A stretch of DNA of 5,582 nt from positions 1 through 5,582 of the forward strand of contig SLNI01000101.1 of assembly GCA_007133115.1 (NCBI GenBank), written 5' to 3'. Below the pieces are notes generated by a model. The model worked only from the letters and a program-made list of their open reading frames with translations, searched no databases and was not told the origin of the DNA. A program made the translations under genes and the position numbers. The stretch comes from Thioalkalivibrio sp. GTDB taxonomy: Bacteria; Pseudomonadota; Gammaproteobacteria; Ectothiorhodospirales; Ectothiorhodospiraceae. The number at the start of each line of letters is the position of its first letter. Within the stretch, counting starts at the first letter, position 1. Below are positions 1 through 5,582 of the stretch, one piece after another.

Positions 1-2512
1 CCATCGGTTCGCGGGCACGTCTGAGAATCGCCCCGCGTACCTCGGCGAAATGCTCGCCGAGTTCGGAGTCACCCGCGACAAAGCGCGCCCGAACCAGGGC
101 CTGGTGTTCCCAGGTCCAGGCCGACGCCTCCTGGTAGCGGGCAAAGGCGTCGAGTCCGCTGACCAGCAGTCCGGAGAGGCCGCTGGGGCGCAGGCGCGTG
201 TCAACCTCGTACAGGCGTCCCGCGGAGGTGAACGCCCCCAGGAGATGCACAATGCGCTGCGCCACGCGTGCGAAAAACTCGCCATTGTCGATCTCGCGGG
301 GGCCGGTCGTCCGCGCAGCCTCGCCCTCGCTGTCATGCAGGAACACAACGTCCAGATCAGAACCATAGCCCAGCTCCAGCCCGCCGAGCTTGCCGTACCC
401 GATGATGGCGAAACGCGCGCGGCGCCGAGCATCCCCCTCTCCACACCAGGGCTCTCCGTGGCGCGCGGCCATCGCCTTCCAGGACAGCTCCAGCACTTTC
501 TCCAGCAGTACTTCGGCAAGCCAGGTGAGGTGATCAGAGACCTTCATCAACGGCAGGTAACCCATGATATCCGCCGCGGCCACGCGCAGCGTCTGGACCT
601 GCTTGTACTGACGTAACCGGTCGAGAACCTGCTCCTGGTCCTCGAGAGGGAACTGCGCCAGTTCGTGGTCCAGCTCCTCTCTCAGCACGTCGTGCCCCGG
701 GGGCGCGTAGAGGACCCGAGGGTCGAGAAGCTCATCGAGCAGTACCGGGTGACGGGTGAGCTGATCACTGATCCAGGAACTCGCCTCGCACAACTTCACC
801 AATTGCGAAAGCGCGAGTGGATTTTCCACCAGCAGCGACAGATAGACCGAACGGCGGGCGATGGTTTTTACCAGCTGTAGAGCCCGCGGAAGCACCGGAT
901 CCGGCGCGTCGATCTCGGCAATGGCGCCCAGCAGCAGCGGCATCAGCCGATCCAGCCGCTGCCGGCCGGTTTCGCTGAGGCTTCGTGTGACCGGACTGTC
1001 GCGCAAGGCCGCGATGCCTTCGTATGCCGCGGCGGGCTCGGCAAACCCCATTTCTTGCAAAATCGGGAGCACTTCTTCCCGCTGCAGCTTCTCCGACCAG
1101 AGATGATTCATCACCCGCTGTCGGCCCGCGGCCGGCACCGCGCTGACCGCATCGCTGTCGTCCCGCTGAGGCGCCGAGAAGACCTGCTCGAACTGGGCAT
1201 GAACGCGCTGCTGCTGCCGCAGCAAGGCCGTCTCGAAGGTGGCCTCGTCCGAATATCCCATTGCCAGCGCGAGGCGGGTGCGGTCGAAGGGATTGGACGG
1301 CAGCCGATGGGTCTGTTGATCATTCTGCATCTGCAGCCGGTTCTCAACCCGGCGCAGAAACCGGTAGGCTTCGACGAGCTGGTCGACGGCATGACGGGGC
1401 AGCAGGTTCTGCTCTGCCAGCGTCTCCAGAACCCCAAGCAGGTCCCGGCGTTGCAGGGCCCGGTCGTGCCCCCCACGGATCAACTGGAACACCTGCCCGA
1501 CGAATTCGACCTCCCGAATGCCCCCCTCGCCGTGCTTCACGTCCTCGATCCGCTCCTTGCGCACTGACTCCTCGTTGATCATGCGCTTGACTTCGCGCAG
1601 GTTGGCGAAGGCTCCGTAGTCCAGGTATCGGCGGTAAATGAAAGGCCGCAGCTTTTCCATGAGGCGCGCGCCCGCGTCCGGATCCCCCGCCAGCACCCGG
1701 GCCTTGATCAGCGCGTACCGCTCCCACTCGCGACCATGCGCCTGGTAATAGTCCTCCATCGCATCGAAGTGCATCACCAGGGGACCGGATCCGCCGAAAG
1801 GGCGCAACCGCATGTCGACCCGGTAACAGAAGCCCTCGGGAGTTACATCGGCCAGAGCGGCGATCAATGCACGGCCCAGACGCTGAAAGAATTCCTGGTT
1901 GTCGATGCTCCTCGCACCATCGGTACTCCCCGGGCGCCAATACGCGAAGATGAGATCGATGTCCGAGGAAAAGTTGAGCTCCTGACCACCCAGCTTGCCC
2001 ATTCCGAGCACGATCAGCGACTGCGGCATGCCCTCGCCATCGCGCGGAACGCCAAACCGTTCGTGGTATTTCACCTCAAGCCACGAGAGCGCGCCCTGCA
2101 CCAGGGTATCCGCAAGTCGTGTCAGGTCGTGCAGAGTCTCATCAAGGTCGGCGTCGCCCAGCAGGTCGCGCCAGGCGATCCGGATGAGTTCACGATGCCG
2201 CAGCTCGCGCAGGCACACCTTGAGCCCGTTTTCATCGCTAACCGCGTGGGTGCACGTGCGCAACACGTCACGCAGCTCCGAATCGCTACGCGCCGGCATT
2301 TTCCGGTCGGACGTCAGTGTATCTAGGACATACTCCGGATGACGTTTGGCCGTCTGGGCAACATAGTCGCTGCAGAGAAACACCCGTTCGGCGCCCGGGA
2401 TTGCGGCGGGCGCGTCGGCAACCCGCTCGAGAAATCGGGCCAGCAGATTCCGCGCACGTTCCTGCATGGCGGGTGGCAGGAGATTCAGGTCGGGAATGCG
2501 TGGCGGCTCCAT
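1..2512 (-). CDS. glnE: Bifunctional glutamine synthetase adenylyltransferase / adenylyl-removing enzyme, 3' end outside window
   Basis: GlnE adds AMP to glutamine synthetase (inactivating it) and removes it by phosphorolysis, under control of PII and glutamine; it is cytoplasmic. Translating the minus strand gives 837 continuous codons without a stop. The N-terminal (removase) nucleotidyltransferase motif reads GMGKLGGQELNFSSDIDL, with metal-binding Asp184 and Asp186. The C-terminal (adenylyltransferase) copy reads GYGKLGGLELGYGSDLDV, with Asp719 and Asp721. The intervening part should hold the regulatory linker. E. coli GlnE has 946 residues, so roughly 110-130 C-terminal residues lie off the left edge. 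The start is well fixed: ATG at 2512-2510 is preceded in frame by a TAG at 2524-2522, only three codons upstream. The gene is divergent from the iron transporter and functionally unrelated to it. No frameshift or missing key residue was seen. Family assignment is very secure. Confidence 0.96.
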   Translation of the reverse strand, partial: MEPPRIPDLNLLPPAMQERARNLLARFLERVADAPAAIPGAERVFLCSDYVAQTAKRHPEYVLDTLTSDRKMPARSDSELRDVLRTCTHAVSDENGLKVCLRELRHRELIRIAWRDLLGDADLDETLHDLTRLADTLVQGALSWLEVKYHERFGVPRDGEGMPQSLIVLGMGKLGGQELNFSSDIDLIFAYWRPGSTDGARSIDNQEFFQRLGRALIAALADVTPEGFCYRVDMRLRPFGGSGPLVMHFDAMEDYYQAHGREWERYALIKARVLAGDPDAGARLMEKLRPFIYRRYLDYGAFANLREVKRMINEESVRKERIEDVKHGEGGIREVEFVGQVFQLIRGGHDRALQRRDLLGVLETLAEQNLLPRHAVDQLVEAYRFLRRVENRLQMQNDQQTHRLPSNPFDRTRLALAMGYSDEATFETALLRQQQRVHAQFEQVFSAPQRDDSDAVSAVPAAGRQRVMNHLWSEKLQREEVLPILQEMGFAEPAAAYEGIAALRDSPVTRSLSETGRQRLDRLMPLLLGAIAEIDAPDPVLPRALQLVKTIARRSVYLSLLVENPLALSQLVKLCEASSWISDQLTRHPVLLDELLDPRVLYAPPGHDVLREELDHELAQFPLEDQEQVLDRLRQYKQVQTLRVAAADIMGYLPLMKVSDHLTWLAEVLLEKVLELSWKAMAARHGEPWCGEGDARRRARFAIIGYGKLGGLELGYGSDLDVVFLHDSEGEAARTTGPREIDNGEFFARVAQRIVHLLGAFTSAGRLYEVDTRLRPSGLSGLLVSGLDAFARYQEASAWTWEHQALVRARFVAGDSELGEHFAEVRGAILRRAREPM

Positions 2513-2520
2513 GGGGCAAG

Positions 2521-2526
2521 CCTACC
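2521..2526 (-). promoter_or_regulatory. Weak ribosome binding site of glnE
   Basis: On the minus strand GGTAGG lies 8 nt before the ATG at 2512. It is an imperfect Shine-Dalgarno but well placed. A stronger-looking GAGGGG at 2534-2529 is about 16 nt away, which is too far to be ideal. It supports the start already fixed by the in-frame TAG. Confidence 0.5.
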
Positions 2527-2579
2527 AGCCCCTCTTCTTCAGGGGGAGCGGAGACGGTCCGAGCGAATGCGCGGCGGCA

Positions 2580-2608
2580 TTGACACCCCATCGGGTTTAA
2601 ATGACAAT
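2580..2608 (+). promoter_or_regulatory. Sigma70-type promoter of the iron-binding protein gene
   Basis: A perfect -35 TTGACA (2580-2585) is followed after exactly 17 nt by GACAAT (2603-2608), which matches 4 of 6 of the -10 consensus. Transcription would start near 2614-2616, leaving a leader of about 40 nt before the ATG at 2654. The -10 lies within the AT-richest part of the divergent spacer. Prediction is from sequence only. Confidence 0.6.
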
Positions 2609-2615
2609 GCTTCTT
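2597..2615 (+). promoter_or_regulatory. Candidate Fur-binding site over the -10 of the iron-binding protein promoter
   Basis: Aligned to the classical 19-bp Fur box (GATAATGATAATCATTATC), this stretch matches at 11 of 19 positions. It includes a TGACAAT half-site differing from TGATAAT at one base; the right half is poorer. Its position over the -10 and start point is where Fur normally represses iron uptake genes. An 11/19 match can occur by chance in AT-rich DNA, so the call rests largely on position and on the gene it precedes. Confidence 0.4.
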
Positions 2616-2632
2616 GTTCGCTCTATGCGAAC
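2616..2632 (+). repeat. Perfect inverted repeat at the 5' end of the iron-binding protein transcript
   Basis: GTTCGC (2616-2621) and GCGAAC (2627-2632) are perfect inverted arms around a 5-nt loop TCTAT. With a C bulge at 2633, two more T-A pairs can form. The repeat begins at or just after the predicted transcription start, so the mRNA could carry a stem-loop at its extreme 5' end, ending 11 nt before the Shine-Dalgarno. It could protect the transcript from 5'-end-dependent decay, or act as a DNA operator. Confidence 0.45.
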
Positions 2633-2643
2633 CAACCGCATTC

Positions 2644-2648
2644 AGGAG
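2644..2648 (+). promoter_or_regulatory. Ribosome binding site of the iron-binding protein gene
   Basis: AGGAG lies 5 nt upstream of the ATG at 2654. It decides the start: the same frame stays open upstream to an ATG at 2339, but that extension runs antisense through the glnE 5' end and the promoter and would bury the signal peptide. Confidence 0.85.
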
Positions 2649-2653
2649 AAAAC

Positions 2654-3685
2654 ATGTTCCAACACGTCTCTGGAGTCTTCACCATGGCCGCCCTCGCGGT
2701 CGCTCTGGCGTTTCCCGCGACTGCCACTGCCGAGGGCGAAGTCAATCTCTATTCCGCCCGCCAGGAAAATCTGATCAAGCCACTACTGGACGATTTCACC
2801 CGGGACACGGGGATCCGGGTGAACCTGCTCACGGGCAGAGCCGACGAACTGCTGCAGCGCCTGCGTCTCGAAGGCCGGAATTCTCCTGCCGATGTACTGA
2901 TCACGGTGGATGCGGGCAACCTGCATCAGGCGAAAGCGGCTGGCGTCCTGTCCGGCATCGAATCCCGGGTGCTGGACGAGAACATCCCGGAGAGCTACCG
3001 CGATCCCGAGGGCCAGTGGTACGGGCTGTCGATGCGCGCGCGACCGATCCTCTACAACAAGGAAAAGGTCGACCCCTCGGAACTCTCCACCTACGAGGCC
3101 CTGACTGAGGCCCAGTGGAAAGGCCGGATCTGCATCCGCTCATCGTCGAACATCTACAACCAGTCCATGATCGCCTCGATCATCGCGAGCGACGGTGCCG
3201 AGGCCGCGCAGTCCTGGGCCAATGGCATCGTGAGCAACATGGCACGGCCACCACAGGGCGGCGACCGCGACCAGATCCGCGCCGCGGCGGCCGGAGTCTG
3301 CGATATCGCGATCGCCAACACCTACTATCTCGGCGCCATGCTCGCCGGGGACGACCCTGCCCAGCGCGCGGATGCCGAACAGATGGGCGTGTTCTTCCCC
3401 AACCAGGAGGACCGGGGTACCCACGTGAACATCAGTGGCGCGGGCATCAGCGCCCACGCACCCAACCGTGACAACGGCATCCGTCTCATCGAGTACCTCA
3501 CGGGTGAAGACGCGCAGCGCTGGTACGCCGAAGTCAATCAGGAATATCCGGTTCGCCCGGATGTGCCGGCGAGTGAAATCCTCCTGGGCTTCGGCGACTT
3601 CAAGGCGGACAATCTGAACCTGTCCCTGCTCGGCGTGCACAATGCCGAGGCCGTCCGCATCATGGACCGCGCGGGCTGGCGCTGA
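2654..3685 (+). CDS. fbpA: Periplasmic Fe(III)-binding protein of an ABC iron importer (FbpA/FutA/IdiA type)
   Basis: This 343-residue protein should bind ferric iron in the periplasm and hand it to the permease encoded next. A signal peptide covers about residues 1-26: a hydrophobic core MAALAVALAF and an ATA cleavage site before EGEVNLYSARQ. The four tyrosines that bind Fe(III) in this family are all present: Tyr33 (NLYSAR), Tyr168 (SNIYNQS) and Tyr224-Tyr225 (NTYYLG). The last three keep the 56-residue and adjacent spacing known for cyanobacterial FutA (Tyr143, Tyr199, Tyr200). RPPQGGDRDQIRA (about 198-210) is also typical of the FutA/IdiA branch. There are only two cysteines, Cys160 and Cys216, likely a disulphide in the mature protein. 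The signal peptide n-region has no Lys or Arg, which is unusual. Length is normal for the family. The substrate could include other trivalent metals, but Fe(III) is by far the likeliest. Confidence 0.93.
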   Translation: MFQHVSGVFTMAALAVALAFPATATAEGEVNLYSARQENLIKPLLDDFTRDTGIRVNLLTGRADELLQRLRLEGRNSPADVLITVDAGNLHQAKAAGVLSGIESRVLDENIPESYRDPEGQWYGLSMRARPILYNKEKVDPSELSTYEALTEAQWKGRICIRSSSNIYNQSMIASIIASDGAEAAQSWANGIVSNMARPPQGGDRDQIRAAAAGVCDIAIANTYYLGAMLAGDDPAQRADAEQMGVFFPNQEDRGTHVNISGAGISAHAPNRDNGIRLIEYLTGEDAQRWYAEVNQEYPVRPDVPASEILLGFGDFKADNLNLSLLGVHNAEAVRIMDRAGWR

Positions 3686-3713
3686 AACCGGCCGGCACCG
3701 CGTTCGTCGCCCT

Positions 3714-3740
3714 CCCGTCCCCAGCTGGAGCGGGGGCGGG
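3714..3740 (+). other. GC-rich stem-loop in the fbpA-fbpB spacer
   Basis: CCCGTCCCC (3714-3722) can pair with GGGGGCGGG (3732-3740), giving 9 pairs including one G-U wobble, around a 9-nt loop AGCTGGAGC that can itself form two inner G-C pairs. It starts 28 nt after the fbpA stop. No T-run follows, so it is not an intrinsic terminator by itself. It may block 3' exonucleases and stabilise the upstream fbpA message. Confidence 0.5.
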
Positions 3741-3761
3741 CGGGATCGGGGTGTAATGGTG

Positions 3762-3780
3762 AATAAGAACATTTACTATT
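3762..3780 (+). promoter_or_regulatory. AT-rich patch resembling a Fur box upstream of the permease gene
   Basis: This 19-bp stretch matches the classical Fur consensus at 11 of 19 positions and lies within the inverted repeat GAATA (3761-3765) / TATTC (3777-3781). It stands out as AT-rich between GC-rich flanks. A TACTAT at 3774-3779 could be a -10 element, but I see no convincing -35. It could be an internal iron-regulated promoter for the permease, or only an unstructured gap between two hairpins. Confidence 0.3.
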
Positions 3781-3787
3781 CGCACCC

Positions 3788-5551
3788 ATGGAGCACATCT
3801 TGAGCAGCCGGGCCCGGCGCACGCGGACGCCGGGCCTTTTTTCTCGTGGACGTCCCGGCGCATGGCAGATCCTCTCGGTGCTGGTCGCGCTGATCCTGGC
3901 ACTGCCCGTGCTGGTGATTTTCGCCCATGTGTTCCTCCCCGCCGGCGACGTCTGGGTGCATCTTCGCCAGACCTTGCTCGGCGAGTACGTGCGCAATTCC
4001 CTGCTGCTTCTGTTCGGCGTCGGCGTCGGCGTACTGGTGATCGGCATCCCGGTCGCATGGCTGGTCAGTGTCTGCGAGTTTCCGGGAAGACGCCTGTTCC
4101 AATGGGCATTGATGCTGCCGCTGGCCATGCCGGCCTACATCATCGCCTACACCTACACGGGAATGCTGGATTTCACTGGTCCGGTGCAGGTACTGATTCG
4201 CGACATCACCGGTCTCGGCTACGGACAGTACTGGTTCCCGGAAATCCGTTCGTTGACCGGCGCCATGCTGATGCTGACGCTGGTGCTCTACCCCTACGTC
4301 TACCTGCTGACGCGAGCGGCCTTCCTCGAACAGTCGGTCTGCGTGCTCGAAGTGTCGCGAACCCTGGGCAGCGGCCCTTATTCCGGCTTCCTGCGGGTTG
4401 CATTGCCGCTGGCCCGACCCGCGGTGATCGCCGGCCTCACGCTGGCATTGATGGAGGTTCTGGCGGATTACGGCACCGTCGCCTATTTCGGGATCCCGAC
4501 ATTCACCACCGGTATCTTCCGAACCTGGTACGGCCTCGCGGACCCCGGGGCAGCCGCCCAGCTTGCCGCCGTCCTTCTCAGTTTCGTTTTCATCCTGATC
4601 CTGCTCGAGCGCTGGTCGCGGATGCGCGCGCGCTTCCACCACACGAGTTCCCGCTACTCCACCCTGCCGCGTTACCAGTTGCGGGGCTGGAAGGCGGCGG
4701 GCGCGGTTGCCGCGTGCCTGATTCCGGTTCTGCTGGGATTCCTGGTGCCGGCCGCGCAATTGACGATCTGGGCGTTGCGTACGACCGAGCAATGGCTGAA
4801 TCCCGAATTCGCGGGACTCGTCCTCAACACGTTCTACCTCGCCGCCCTGGCCGCCGTCATTGCCGTCGTGCTGGCCCTGTTGCTCGCTTACGCGCGGCGC
4901 ATGGAGGGCGGCCTGATCACCGGCATCGCCGTGCGGGTCGCGGGCCTGGGCTACGCGGTTCCTGGCACGGTGATCGCGATTGGCGTGATGCTGCCTTTCG
5001 CATGGTTCGACAACACGCTCGACGGATTCATGCGCATGCATTTCGGGATTTCAACCGGGCTCCTTCTGTCGGGCACGCTGGCGGCCCTGCTGTTCGCGTA
5101 CGCGGTGCGTTTTCTGGCCGTCTCGCTGCAGACCGTCGAGGCCGGACTGGGCAAGATCAAGCCGAGCATGGACGATGCCGCCCGATCACTGGGCATGCGC
5201 CCGCTGGCGACGCTGACCCGGGTGCACCTCCCCATCATGCGCGGCACGCTGCTGACGGCGCTGCTTCTGGTCTTCGTCGATGTCTTGAAGGAACTTCCAG
5301 CGACCCTGATCCTGCGGCCCTTCGACTTCAATACCCTCGCCGTGCGGGCCTTCGAGCTGGCTGGCGACGAACGGCTGGCCGAATCATCCAGCGCGGCGCT
5401 GGCGATCGTGCTCGTCGGACTCCTTCCGGTTATCCTGATCAGCCTGACCATCGAACGATCCCGGCCCGGGCAGACGCAGCGGGCCCGGGCCCGAAAGCGA
5501 CGGACCGATGACGCACCTCTCGCCCTGCCCGCCGGCGCCCAAGCTTCATGA
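3788..5551 (+). CDS. fbpB: Fe(III) ABC transporter permease, fused double-domain type (FbpB/SfuB)
   Basis: This 587-residue inner-membrane protein should form the whole translocation channel for ferric iron, since both permease halves are fused in one chain. About 12 hydrophobic segments can be picked out, six per half: roughly 28-50, 70-94, 105-126, 157-179, 210-235 and 256-275, then 303-330, 343-370, 378-405, 422-447, 487-505 and 536-554. Each half has the EAA-type cytoplasmic loop that docks the ATPase: residues about 188-211 (EVSRTLGSG...PLARP) and 462-485 (DDAARSLGM...LPIMR). The N- and C-terminal tails are Arg-rich and cytoplasmic. The start is uncertain. ATG 3788 has no Shine-Dalgarno, while in-frame TTG 3800 has GGAG 6 nt upstream; GTG 3878 is a third, less likely choice. 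The gene begins 102 nt after fbpA, and its first codons overlap an intrinsic terminator-like sequence. The family call is secure; the substrate is inferred from the neighbouring binding protein. Confidence 0.92.
   Translation: MEHILSSRARRTRTPGLFSRGRPGAWQILSVLVALILALPVLVIFAHVFLPAGDVWVHLRQTLLGEYVRNSLLLLFGVGVGVLVIGIPVAWLVSVCEFPGRRLFQWALMLPLAMPAYIIAYTYTGMLDFTGPVQVLIRDITGLGYGQYWFPEIRSLTGAMLMLTLVLYPYVYLLTRAAFLEQSVCVLEVSRTLGSGPYSGFLRVALPLARPAVIAGLTLALMEVLADYGTVAYFGIPTFTTGIFRTWYGLADPGAAAQLAAVLLSFVFILILLERWSRMRARFHHTSSRYSTLPRYQLRGWKAAGAVAACLIPVLLGFLVPAAQLTIWALRTTEQWLNPEFAGLVLNTFYLAALAAVIAVVLALLLAYARRMEGGLITGIAVRVAGLGYAVPGTVIAIGVMLPFAWFDNTLDGFMRMHFGISTGLLLSGTLAALLFAYAVRFLAVSLQTVEAGLGKIKPSMDDAARSLGMRPLATLTRVHLPIMRGTLLTALLLVFVDVLKELPATLILRPFDFNTLAVRAFELAGDERLAESSSAALAIVLVGLLPVILISLTIERSRPGQTQRARARKRRTDDAPLALPAGAQAS
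3790..3793 (+). promoter_or_regulatory. Possible ribosome binding site for an alternative TTG start of fbpB
   Basis: GGAG overlaps the proposed ATG (3788-3790) and lies 6 nt before an in-frame TTG at 3800-3802. No purine-rich stretch precedes the ATG: the nine bases before it are TTCGCACCC. If TTG is used, the protein starts at residue 5 of the longer version (MSSRARR). Confidence 0.4.
3811..3842 (+). terminator. Intrinsic terminator (attenuator) inside the 5' end of fbpB
   Basis: GGCCCGGCG (3811-3819) and CGCCGGGCC (3828-3836) form a perfect 9-bp all-G/C stem around the 8-nt loop CACGCGGA, directly followed by TTTTTT (3837-3842). This is a complete rho-independent terminator on the plus strand; in reverse it has no T-tail. 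It lies 126 nt after the fbpA stop and covers about codons 8-19 of fbpB. It may be the fbpA terminator, or an attenuator that translating ribosomes on fbpB disrupt. Confidence 0.72.
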
Positions 5552-5582
5552 CTGAGCATCCACACCAGAGCGCGCGACACGC
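5548..5582 (+). CDS. Possible start of the next operon gene, cut by window end (ATPase expected)
   Basis: An ATG at 5548 overlaps the fbpB stop in an ATGA arrangement, a common sign of translational coupling. The frame stays open for the remaining 11 full codons (MTEHPHQSARH). No clear Shine-Dalgarno precedes it, consistent with coupling but not proof. In iron importers of this type the permease gene is usually followed by the ATP-binding subunit (fbpC), but nothing in these few residues, such as a Walker A motif, identifies the product. Confidence 0.45.
   Translation, partial: MTEHPHQSARH

Noticed and set aside
50..2326. Several plus-strand open frames of 70-200 codons (such as 50-616, 1055-1567 and 1736-2326)
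   Set aside because: All are antisense to glnE, whose two conserved active-site motifs fix the true frame. None shows a recognisable domain.
2286..2591. 101-codon minus-strand frame across the glnE start region
   Set aside because: It is in a different frame from glnE, is rich in Arg, Gly and Pro, and would compete with the GlnE N-terminus, which translates cleanly from 2512.
2339..2653. 105-codon upstream extension of the iron-binding protein frame
   Set aside because: It would run through the glnE 5' end and the promoter and place the signal peptide internally. ATG 2654 has AGGAG at 5 nt.
4015..4032. Three tandem copies of CGGCGT
   Set aside because: It encodes a Gly-Val repeat within membrane segment 2 of the permease. 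It is in frame, short and compatible with ordinary codon use.
3776..5041. 421-codon open frame on the minus strand opposite the permease gene
   Set aside because: Its product is a low-complexity mix of Gln, His, Arg, Glu and Gly with no recognisable domain. It lies fully antisense to a well-supported membrane protein, and high-GC codon bias readily keeps such frames open.
3862..5511. 549-codon plus-strand frame overlapping the permease gene
   Set aside because: It is Arg/Gly/Pro/Ala-rich with no membrane segments or motifs, as expected for an out-of-frame reading of GC-rich coding DNA. The overlapping frame has EAA loops and 12 hydrophobic segments.

Overview
The window reads as chromosomal DNA from a high-GC gammaproteobacterium. 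By eye it is well above 60% GC with strong G/C bias at third codon positions. An Ectothiorhodospiraceae/Chromatiales-like source would fit, but this is an inference from protein style and base composition, not a firm placement. There are two divergent transcription units and no sign of mobile DNA, CRISPR arrays or RNA genes.

Left unit (minus strand, 1-2512): the 5' 837 codons of glnE, the two-headed adenylyltransferase/deadenylylase that sets glutamine synthetase activity. The reading frame is intact and both nucleotidyltransferase active sites are visible. The last stretch of the C-terminal domain lies beyond the window start.

Divergent spacer (2513-2653, 141 bp): the only clear promoter faces right. 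It has a perfect TTGACA, a 17-nt spacer, a GACAAT -10 and an overlapping Fur-box-like sequence. A perfect 6-bp inverted repeat with a 5-nt loop sits about where the transcript should begin, and a good ribosome binding site follows.

Right unit (plus strand, 2654-5582): a ferric-iron ABC importer in the usual order. First comes a periplasmic Fe(III)-binding protein (FbpA/FutA/IdiA type, all four iron-ligand tyrosines present). Then comes a double-length inner-membrane permease (FbpB/SfuB type, two EAA loops). A possible third gene starts at an ATGA overlap at the right edge; by gene order it would be the ATPase, but too little is visible to identify it. The binding protein captures Fe(III) in the periplasm and the permease dimer-equivalent passes it inward.

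The most interesting region is the junction between the two iron genes (3686-3850). It holds a GC-rich hairpin, an AT-rich patch resembling a Fur site, and a textbook intrinsic terminator (9-bp perfect GC stem plus six T). The terminator lies inside the first codons of the permease gene rather than between the genes. This suggests attenuation, perhaps dependent on translation, that lowers permease expression relative to the binding protein. I see no wholly new system; the genes belong to known families and the novelty, if any, is in this regulatory arrangement.
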